DNA of 14,134 bases, taken from positions 1 to 14,134 of the forward strand of contig JAOXYB010049391.1 in assembly GCA_028565635.1 (NCBI GenBank), in the 5' to 3' direction. The notes under the pieces are model-generated. The model was not told the origin of the DNA and did no database searches. It saw nothing but the letters and a program-made list of their open reading frames with translations. The translations under genes and the position numbers were made by a program. Source of the stretch: Phoronis ovalis. Taxonomy: Eukaryota > Phoronida > Phoronidae. Below are positions 9,801-14,134 of the stretch, in pieces (the first letter of the stretch is position 1; each line of letters starts with the position of its first letter).

Positions 9801-11871
9801 AAGATTTTAATAAAATTGTTTTTCTATGTAATTTGAATATTCAAAGACTAAACAATTTTAAAGATTCAGACATTGCAGGCGCTCAGAATAGCTATATCAA
9901 ATCTTGACATACCAAAAAAAACGATTATCTGTTGCATGATCTTGGATCCTCCTCTGAGCACAAAGACTCAAGTCAAACATAACTCCTTTTGGTGACCATG
10001 AGAAGTAAAAAGTTCCAGAATTAAGCAGACGTCTAACTTCCACCACCCTCTCTTCATCTTGTTGATGATTACGAAGAGATAAAAATGAAGTTGATGTAAC
10101 TCTGAATACTTCAGATTCCCCAATTTTTCCTACAGATATGCAACCAGTGACCATCACCAAATACAAAATGGCATCTTCTCCTAAAAAAAATATTGTAAGT
10201 TCAGTGTACATGTTGCTTGTTCACATTTTGGTGCAGTATCTATTATCACCTGTGCCAATTCTGCTACAGATAAAGAAACCTAAATTATTTTGCCATTATA
10301 CTAAAGATGAGTCAAGACTTTTCAATAAGGAAACAATTTTCACTTTTGCCAGCCACAGAGTATTTATTGAAACTTAATGTTATTTCATTTTAAATCCAGC
10401 TCGTTTCATTTGCATTAACTAATTCTGCTGTAAACATGAAGTTAGAAAGTTAAATAGCTATTTGTGATAAAACACAACATTATTTCTAATAAATCACAAA
10501 ATTAAATGTCATTGCCTAAAGATTCTGCTATCTTTAAACTTTAATTTATTAATGAAAGAACAATAATAAAATGTAATTTATGCCTTTTACTGATAACAAA
10601 ATGACAAGATATACACGTCATCAATAAAAATAACTTATTAAACATAAATTGCCGGGATTTCATCAATAATCCTTTATCAATAAATGTCTATATATCCAGC
10701 ATGGGAAGACTAATGAAGTCTCCAGTTGGCCATATATTGATTTAGTTACTAGATTACATTATACTCTACACTACATGAACATCTCCCTTGCATATCGCAT
10801 CTTAGTTTAATTTGATTAGATGAATATGTAAAATTTGTATGCAATGTTTGCTATACTTTTTAAATTGGATGGAAGAAGAAAATTCTGTTCAAAAAATGAT
10901 GGAACAGAAAAAAAATCCTGTTTTGCAAGGTCTATAAAATACATTTACTTTCATTGTTAATATTAATTTTTCTATATAATTGTAAAATGTATTATGCAGT
11001 GAGTGTAATGCATACTGTTATCTACATGTTTTAATATACAGTCATGAGGAAAATATTAATATAGATTTTACAATTCTAAAACCTGATTCATTCTGCTTGA
11101 TGAGTTGCCCTTAAATGATTATACAGAAGGTTACAGTGTTGCACATACCAATGTTTAACCTTAGAACTCCAAGACATCCATATGCATCTAACACTTTAGT
11201 GTATTGCTTCTTCATCGATTCATATTCCGATGCAGCTGAAAATATAATACTATTTAATAGCCTAGATGTTGTTATTACCGTTTCCGTTTTAGAATGGAAG
11301 TGATCTTGCTAGTAGTGCTCACTAACGATCTGAGATCAGATTTTGCAGTACTAATGCAGCACATGATGTGCTCTAAGAATAATTGCCAATATAAAGGTAT
11401 ATTTATATGTGTCACCTTTCAGGGTGGGTATTTTGATCTCTTGGATATTTCCGGATGGGTGTTTAACTTTTGTGTTTGGGAGAATTATTTCAGGTTGGAG
11501 TTTCATAAATAGAACTGGTCACAGTAACATTTTGTATCAGCAGCTAGAGTTAGTTTGCAGCTTTAAGTATAACCTGAACATACCGACAGGATGGAGATCA
11601 AATCTACTTAGCCCAATTAACCTCTGCAGGAACCATCACGGAAGTAAAGTTTAAAGAAATCGAAAATTCGATCACACTCTGGTCAATAAGTGTCAGAAGT
11701 TATGATCATGTTTGCAGTCTATGTAGCACAGATTTCACATGTTTACTTACCAAGGTGTGCTACACTATTGGATTCAAATAAAAGAGTATCTTCTCTCCCC
11801 CTACAGTCCATTATAGCGCTGTATGGAGGGTCTAATTTGTGATAGACACGAAAACTCTTGCTCATCGCCAT
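718..11871 (-). CDS. Synj: Synaptojanin (Sac1 + inositol 5-phosphatase), 5' part, 19 exons, incomplete at the C-terminus
   Basis: Synaptojanins are dual phosphoinositide phosphatases. The Sac1 domain removes 3- and 4-phosphates and the central domain removes the 5-phosphate of PI(4,5)P2, which lets clathrin and adaptors leave endocytic and synaptic vesicles. The exons join in frame: 11751-11871, 11149-11235, 9913-10180, 9424-9649, 9089-9172, 8579-8737, 7876-8042, 7659-7740, 7040-7195, 5908-6064, 5272-5460, 4961-5063, 4418-4558, 3837-4029, 2480-2638, 1981-2210, 1516-1719, 1158-1242, 718-857. All introns are GT-AG. Sac1 spans about residues 40-450 with the CX5RT motif at 381-388. The 5-phosphatase spans about 524-845 with WNVNG 531-535, GFEE 584-587, WCGDFNYR 723-730, PAWTDR 798-803 and TSDHR 837-841. 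DUF1866/RRM covers about 868-983. The start fits MAMSK against MAFSK as I recall it for vertebrate SYNJ1, with A at -3 and G at +4. The proline-rich tail is not seen. The family is certain; the paralogue (1 or 2) cannot be assigned. Confidence 0.96.
1158..1242 (-). CDS. Synj: Synaptojanin exon 18
   Basis: Encodes residues 909-937 in the RRM-like domain: [20 protein letters not shown], then KFNDDDKQ. It corresponds to the vertebrate segment with MWVTF and ALNVLSLNG. The acceptor is TTTTTAAG, a poor polypyrimidine context, and the donor CAG|GTGAGAGG, phase 0. Confidence 0.9.
1516..1719 (-). CDS. Synj: Synaptojanin exon 17
   Basis: Encodes residues 841-908 and part of 909. It completes [15 protein letters not shown], the end of the 5-phosphatase domain, then opens the DUF1866/RRM-like domain with [13 protein letters not shown] and [11 protein letters not shown]. 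It is 204 bases, phase 2 on both sides. Confidence 0.94.
1981..2210 (-). CDS. Synj: Synaptojanin exon 16 (5-phosphatase PAWTDR motif)
   Basis: Encodes residues 765-840 and part of 841. It contains [26 protein letters not shown] (the second 5-phosphatase signature) and the closing FKTSDH. The stretch between the signature and TSDHR is acidic (KDDDEN) and appears shorter than in vertebrate SYNJ1 as I recall it. The donor is ATAG|GTATTTTA, phase 2. Confidence 0.95.
2480..2638 (-). CDS. Synj: Synaptojanin exon 15 (5-phosphatase WCGDFNYR motif)
   Basis: Encodes residues 712-764. It carries the 5-phosphatase signature [17 protein letters not shown], with Asp726 and Asn728 as expected catalytic residues, then [11 protein letters not shown]. 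It is 159 bases, phase 0 on both sides, with donor AAT|GTAAGAAA. Confidence 0.95.
2639..3836 (-). other. Synaptojanin intron 14 (1198 bases)
   Basis: The longest synaptojanin intron in the window, separating the [12 protein letters not shown] exon from the WCGDFNYR exon. It is A+T-rich. I saw no exon, RNA gene, or terminal repeats typical of a transposon. Confidence 0.7.
3837..4029 (-). CDS. Synj: Synaptojanin exon 14
   Basis: Encodes residues 647-711, with [13 protein letters not shown] (656-668) and CAHLTAGQ (683-690), both conserved active-site elements of inositol 5-phosphatases. The acceptor is ACATTGTAG and the donor CCAATG|GTGAGAAT, phase 0. Confidence 0.95.
4418..4558 (-). CDS. Synj: Synaptojanin exon 13
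   Basis: Encodes residues 600-647 of the 5-phosphatase fold, including [20 protein letters not shown] and [10 protein letters not shown]. It is 141 bases, phase 2 on both sides, with donor ATAAG|GTACAGTG. Confidence 0.95.
4961..5063 (-). CDS. Synj: Synaptojanin exon 12
   Basis: Encodes residues 566-599 and part of 600. It contains [15 protein letters not shown] with GFEE at 584-587, which holds a metal-binding acidic residue in 5-phosphatases. The acceptor is CTGTTACAG and the donor CCAG|GTAGGC, phase 2. Confidence 0.94.
5272..5460 (-). CDS. Synj: Synaptojanin exon 11 (start of the 5-phosphatase domain)
   Basis: Encodes residues 503-565. It opens the inositol 5-phosphatase fold with [13 protein letters not shown], followed by [20 protein letters not shown]. 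It is 189 bases, phase 1 on both sides. The last residues (TKESRP) match poorly the vertebrate loop as I recall it, so this loop is lineage-variable. Confidence 0.94.
5908..6064 (-). CDS. Synj: Synaptojanin exon 10
   Basis: Encodes residues 451-502 and one base of codon 503. It contains [20 protein letters not shown] and LADKARAF, the linker between the Sac and 5-phosphatase domains. The acceptor is TTCCTTTAG and the donor CATG|GTAAGC, phase 1. Confidence 0.94.
6628..6708 (-). other. Possible cassette exon of synaptojanin (27 codons)
   Basis: On the minus strand ATATTTTAG is followed by 81 open bases and then ACT|GTAACT. Both flanking introns are phase 0, so inclusion would add 27 residues after Lys450 without a frameshift. 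The insert starts NDDDND, has [11 protein letters not shown] in the middle and ends IAIT. ACTAAT, which can act as a branch point, lies just before the acceptor. I recognise no homologue, and vertebrate SYNJ1 has no such insert at this place that I recall. The donor is weak, and reading through it hits TGA four codons later. Confidence 0.25.
6861..6894. repeat. 17-base exact tandem duplication
   Basis: The unit CACTTATAAATAGGGTT occurs twice without a gap, at 6861-6877 and 6878-6894, inside synaptojanin intron 9. Each copy includes TTATAAATAG, which fits the MEF2 consensus YTAWWWWTAR and also looks TATA-like. In A+T-rich DNA such matches are common by chance. Confidence 0.85.
7040..7195 (-). 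CDS. Synj: Synaptojanin exon 9
   Basis: Encodes residues 399-450, the end of the Sac domain: [26 protein letters not shown] and [16 protein letters not shown]. It is 156 bases, phase 0 on both sides, with donor AAG|GTAGTAAC. Confidence 0.95.
7196..7658 (-). other. Synaptojanin intron 8 (463 bases) with a long open stretch
   Basis: This intron follows the Sac catalytic exon. The minus strand is free of stops for about 105 codons (7240-7557), starting at TTG rather than ATG. The translation matches no family I know and is not needed for the synaptojanin reading frame, so it is treated as intron. Confidence 0.6.
7659..7740 (-). CDS. Synj: Synaptojanin exon 8 (Sac catalytic motif)
   Basis: Encodes residues 371-398. 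It holds [12 protein letters not shown], the Sac phosphatase CX5R(T/S) signature with the expected nucleophile Cys381, Arg387 and Thr388, all present, so an active Sac domain is predicted. The acceptor is TATTTTTAG and the donor ATA|GTAAGTC, phase 0. Confidence 0.95.
7876..8042 (-). CDS. Synj: Synaptojanin exon 7
   Basis: Encodes residues 316-370 and two bases of codon 371. It contains ISFDYH and [13 protein letters not shown], the segment just before the Sac catalytic loop. The acceptor is TCCTCTACAG and the donor CTCAA|GTAAGTG, phase 2. The frame remains open well upstream of the acceptor, but homology begins only at the exon edge. Confidence 0.93.
8043..8578 (-). other. Synaptojanin intron 6 (536 bases)
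   Basis: The exon 7 frame stays open for nearly 60 codons upstream of the acceptor into this intron, but that stretch has no synaptojanin similarity. I see no other element. Confidence 0.65.
8579..8737 (-). CDS. Synj: Synaptojanin exon 6
   Basis: Encodes residues 263-315 of the Sac domain: [14 protein letters not shown], then APAFDRH and [16 protein letters not shown], close to the vertebrate sequence as I recall it. It is 159 bases, phase 0 on both sides. Confidence 0.95.
9089..9172 (-). CDS. Synj: Synaptojanin exon 5
   Basis: Encodes residues 235-262 with the Sac hallmark [12 protein letters not shown] at 249-260. It is 84 bases, phase 0 on both sides, with acceptor AAATTACAG and donor CAG|GTATGTGC. 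Confidence 0.95.
9424..9649 (-). CDS. Synj: Synaptojanin exon 4
   Basis: Encodes residues 159-234. It holds the strongly conserved Sac core [20 protein letters not shown], then [13 protein letters not shown] and the VANFCETEQ end. The acceptor is TTGTGTAG and the donor CAG|GTAGGA, phase 0. Confidence 0.96.
9913..10180 (-). CDS. Synj: Synaptojanin exon 3
   Basis: Encodes residues 70-159 of the Sac domain, including [20 protein letters not shown] and the TDNRFFW end. The acceptor is a T-run followed by AG, and the donor (GTATGTC) splits the Trp codon (phase 2). This is the largest coding exon in the window, 268 bases. Confidence 0.95.
10181..11148 (-). other. Synaptojanin intron 2 (968 bases)
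   Basis: A+T-rich intron with boundaries GTATGTGC and T-run-AG. Short open frames on the plus strand (for example 10138-10377) overlap exon 3 or the intron and show no recognisable protein. I see nothing else in it. Confidence 0.7.
11149..11235 (-). CDS. Synj: Synaptojanin exon 2
   Basis: Encodes residues 41-69 plus a split codon 70. It carries [16 protein letters not shown], the first beta segment of the Sac domain, nearly identical in vertebrate SYNJ1 as I recall it. The acceptor is ATATTTTCAG and the donor is GTATGTGC. It is 87 bases long and phase 1 on both sides. Confidence 0.94.
11236..11750 (-). other. Synaptojanin intron 1 (515 bases)
   Basis: First intron, donor GTAAGTAA. Overlapping plus-strand open frames of 62 to 81 codons between 11115 and 11654 have no recognisable similarity and conflict with each other, so none is called. 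It may hold regulatory elements, as first introns often do, but I can name none. Confidence 0.65.
11751..11871 (-). CDS. Synj: Synaptojanin exon 1 (coding part)
   Basis: Encodes residues 1-40 plus the first base of codon 41, and contains the conserved [13 protein letters not shown] start of synaptojanins. The first ATG is at 11871-11869 in a good context (AAAATGG). The frame stays open upstream to 11928, but that point is TTG, not ATG, so the extension was not used. The donor is CTTG|GTAAGTAA, phase 1. The 5'UTR boundary cannot be seen. Confidence 0.93.
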
Positions 11872-12130
11872 TTTGCTATCGATTGATAGAGGGCGCTTTA
11901 CAAGACACCAATGAAGGTTTTGCGTCAATAAAATTATGTTCAGACTAATAAATAAAAAATGTAGCTAACATAAATTTGACACCATTATTAATTAGTTAAT
12001 ATACGTGATATATAAATTTACAACAAAATCTAACCGGGGAAAAATAGAACTTTCAGTTTGTACAGTTATGCAAAATCTAATGGTGAGTAAGCAAAGTCGT
12101 TATTTTTAAGTTACAGAAAGAAGCCGCGCA
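11872..12130. promoter_or_regulatory. Probable bidirectional promoter between synaptojanin and TAF8
   Basis: Only 259 bases separate the divergent start codons, and this must hold both 5' leaders and core promoters. TATATAAAT at 12009-12017 and TCAGTTT at 12053-12059 resemble TATA and initiator elements for TAF8, but their spacing is longer than the usual distance of about 30 bases, so neither is secure. CpG dinucleotides are denser near the TAF8 start (GCCGCGCA) than in the introns. Transcription start sites cannot be read from the sequence alone. Confidence 0.65.
12068..12109 (+). other. Short upstream ORF before TAF8 (13 codons and stop)
   Basis: ATG at 12068 reads MQNLMVSKQSRYF and stops at TAA 12107-12109, 21 bases before the TAF8 ATG; a second in-frame ATG lies at 12080. 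If the TAF8 transcript begins upstream of 12068, this ORF could lower main-ORF translation. Whether it lies in the mRNA is unknown. Confidence 0.35.
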
Positions 12131-12278
12131 ATGTCGGCTACAGAAGATTCCTGGAATAAAGCAGAAATTGCTCGCAGAAAATCACTAGTTACTACAATCA
12201 GCGTTGTGTGTAGAGATGCGGGATTCGCTTCTATTCAACAATCCGCATTAGAAACCCTCGTGGAAATGTTGCAAAGCT
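12131..12278 (+). CDS. TAF8: TAF8 exon 1 (coding part)
   Basis: Encodes residues 1-49 and one base of codon 50: MSATEDSWNKAEIARRKSL, then helix 1 and the start of the long helix 2 of the histone fold (SALETLVEMLQS). The donor is AGCT|GTAAGTTT, phase 1. Confidence 0.93.
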
Positions 12279-14134
12279 GTAAGTTTTGACCCGAAATTTT
12301 GCGTTGACGAAAAAATGGTGGTTGAACTTGAAAAGAAATTGTATGGGAGTCAAGAAAACCATTTCTTTGGGATTTGGGGCAATTTGGCAAAGGTTTCGAA
12401 ACAAATTGAAAGACCCGTTATACACATGAAATTGACATTTTTATGCTGTTGAAATGTCATATTCTAACAACAAATAAAATTCTCGAATTTCAATCTTCAT
12501 TTATCTTTTTTATTTTTTAGCTTATTACTTATTAATACACATTTTCTTGTATTTTATATTGATTGATAAATCCCCATAAATCATTATAAATATATAGATA
12601 TTTTGTTTTGAAACTATTTATTAGTTATCCGAACATGTTTTCAAGAAGTTTTACATCCAAGTGAAAAAATATGATCAAAAGAAGTATTTAAGTTTGGTAT
12701 ATATTTTATAAACCTTTTCAGATTAGAAAAAAAATTAAGAATTTGGGTGAAAATTGTCTTAGGTTTTTTGCTGCACTGTTTCGTGCACAAATACTAATGT
12801 GAATGCTACTACAATGTTTATGCAGGAAACATGGTAAACTATGGCTACATGCATGATGCTACGTTCTATGGAGCCTTAGAGTCTTAGCCCAAACACTGTT
12901 AAAACCTCCTGAAGTTTTTCAACTAAAAAATGCTTTTCCAAGACTCACCTTATGCACTGGAGAATAAAATCCCCTGTCCAAATATAAATACTTGAGTTGA
13001 GAAACATGACTTTTGTGTATTCCACCTAATCAGCAAAAATGCTCACAGCTGTGTGTACTTCATATTTGAATCAAGTTCTTTTCGCATTTTATTCTATTCC
13101 CGGTTTGATCAAGATAGCGGAGCAATCATACTAACATTCTATGGCAAATATTTCTCTTCAAGCTAAATATCGATGGTACAAACCGTTGGTTACTTTTAAA
13201 CAAATAAATCTTTTGCTTACATAGTTAATTTTGACATAATTTTCTGCGATATGTCCTTGTCATGTTGCTAGGCAGTTTTTTGTCGAATATTTAACATAAC
13301 AAAATTGTCAAATATCTAACGTAAAATTGCATTGATTAAAGCAAATGCGGTTTGAGATATTTGACACGTACTTGATCTAATTAACATAATCTCAAGTATA
13401 ACAAGCAGCTTACAAAAAAAGATATCTAAATAACAAAGATATTAATGAAATTCCAACACAAATTCCATTTTTTAATACTTTTTATTTTAAAGAAAGAATA
13501 TTTGTTTTATTCATAGATTTGCATCATAGATTTAAGTGATAATTAAATAAATATTTCCATCTATTTAGAAATCGAGAAAGTTCCATAAAATATTTCTTTT
13601 TCAGACTTAACAGAACTTGGTCGTAGCAGCAAAACATTTGGCGAATTATCAGGAAGAACTAAACCTATCGTCACTGATGTTACTATGGCACTCATTGATA
13701 TGGGTAAGATAAATAAATGCACTTTGCAAATCTCTTAACTTGTATTATGATTTTGTGTTAATTGCTTGATTGCATATGCTTTTATAATCGCACTGTAATG
13801 TATGCAGTGCTAGAGGGGGCTCAAAGGGTTCAAGATAGAATCCCATGAATCAGAAAACCACTTAGAACACTAAATAAAGGCATAAATTGAGATATTATGT
13901 TAACAGCACTTAATTGGTAGATCCCGCAACGTAAAAAAAACTTGATCTGCCACTGTGTTTATTCCAGGCAATGTTAATACACATTATTTTGTAAAGCATT
14001 TTACCTATATTTATGGGGAATTCAGTGACACCTATTTTTACTGGATTAATTTATAAAAAGTAAATTCTTCATGCAGTTCACAAATGGAAGTGACAATGGT
14101 TGATATTTGCTTCACATATTTCAGGTACGAATGT
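12131..14134 (+). CDS. TAF8: TFIID subunit TAF8, 5' part (3 exons), runs off the right edge
   Basis: TAF8 is a nuclear subunit of TFIID. Its histone fold pairs with TAF10, and it helps build the TFIID core for RNA polymerase II initiation. The exons are 12131-12278, 13605-13703 and 14125 to the edge, joined in phase 1 at GTAAGTTT/TTTTTCAG and GTAAGATA/ATTTCAG. About 85 residues are seen. ARRKSLVTTISVVCRDAGF, then SALETLVEMLQSYLTELGRS and RTKPIVTDVTMALIDMGTN, follow the bromo-associated histone fold of TAF8 helix by helix, including the conserved M-G-x-N-V at the exon 2/3 junction. The start has G at -3. The proline-rich middle, the TAF8 C-terminal domain and the nuclear localisation signal lie outside the window. 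Confidence 0.94.
12279..13604 (+). other. TAF8 intron 1 (1326 bases)
   Basis: The longest intron in the window. It contains the inverted repeat at 13306-13366. Otherwise it is A+T-rich, and I see no exon, RNA gene or transposon. Confidence 0.7.
13281..13366. repeat. Direct plus inverted repeat in TAF8 intron 1
   Basis: TGTCAAATATCT at 13306-13317 and its exact complement AGATATTTGACA at 13355-13366 form 12-base arms with a 37-base loop. A diverged direct copy, TGTCGAATATTTAACATAAC, starts at 13281 and resembles TGTCAAATATCTAACGTAA. It could be a remnant of a small element or a chance hairpin. Confidence 0.6.
13605..13703 (+). CDS. TAF8: TAF8 exon 2
   Basis: Encodes residues 50-82 and one base of codon 83: YLTELGRSSKTFGELSGR, then TKPIVTDVTMALIDMG, completing helices 2 and 3 of the histone fold. 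It is 99 bases, phase 1 on both sides, with acceptor TTCTTTTTCAG and donor ATGG|GTAAGATA. Confidence 0.95.
13704..14124 (+). other. TAF8 intron 2 (421 bases)
   Basis: Bounded by GTAAGATA and ATTTCAG. No feature is recognised inside it. Confidence 0.75.
14125..14134 (+). CDS. TAF8: TAF8 exon 3 (first 10 bases)
   Basis: The acceptor CATATTTCAG is followed by GTACGAATGT, which reads in phase as (G)-T-N-V. This fits the M-G-F-N-V motif of TAF8 after helix 3. The exon is cut by the window edge. Confidence 0.8.

Noticed and set aside
10560-10680. Possible C/D-box snoRNA in synaptojanin intron 2 (TTGATGA-like sequences on the minus strand).
   Set aside because: The box C match is imperfect, and no CTGA box D lies at a suitable distance.
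11115-11654. Plus-strand open frames of 62 to 81 codons over synaptojanin intron 1 and exon 2.
   Set aside because: They overlap each other in different frames, one runs antisense over exon 2, and none resembles a known protein.
11872-11928. In-frame 19-codon N-terminal extension of synaptojanin.
   Set aside because: It begins at TTG, not ATG, and family homology starts at MAMSK, whose ATG has a strong context.
12083-12116. A 34-base intron in the TAF8 leader.
   Set aside because: It is much shorter than every other intron here (135 bases or more) and below the usual animal minimum.
12231-12425. Minus-strand 64-codon frame at the TAF8 exon 1 boundary.
   Set aside because: It runs antisense over TAF8 coding sequence and intron, with no recognisable similarity.

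Overview
The window is a piece of nuclear DNA from an animal, most likely an invertebrate. It is A+T-rich, its genes are cut by many GT-AG introns (about 135 to 1,330 bases), and both genes are metazoan-type housekeeping or neuronal genes. I cannot fix the phylum. Nothing bacterial, viral or clearly transposon-derived was found.

Layout. Positions 718 to 11871, minus strand: the 5' three quarters or so of a synaptojanin gene, a phosphoinositide phosphatase of endocytosis and synaptic vesicle recycling. I could trace 19 coding exons with consistent splice phases from the start codon at 11871 down to 718. They encode about 983 residues: an N-terminal Sac1 phosphatase domain (exons 1 to 10), an inositol 5-phosphatase domain (exons 11 to 17) and the RRM-like DUF1866 domain (exons 17 to 19). 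The proline-rich tail was not found and probably lies left of position 1. Positions 12131 to 14134, plus strand: the first three exons of TAF8, a histone-fold subunit of general transcription factor TFIID; the gene runs off the right edge. The two genes are head to head with 259 bases between their start codons, so the interval probably holds a shared bidirectional promoter. The two products have no known joint pathway.

The rest is intron. Points worth checking are a possible 27-codon in-frame cassette exon in synaptojanin intron 9 (6628-6708), a possible early terminal exon (510-567), a tandem 17-base duplication carrying two MEF2-like sites (6861-6894), an inverted repeat in TAF8 intron 1, and a short upstream ORF before TAF8. 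I found no convincing previously undescribed system. The sequence reads as two ordinary conserved genes.
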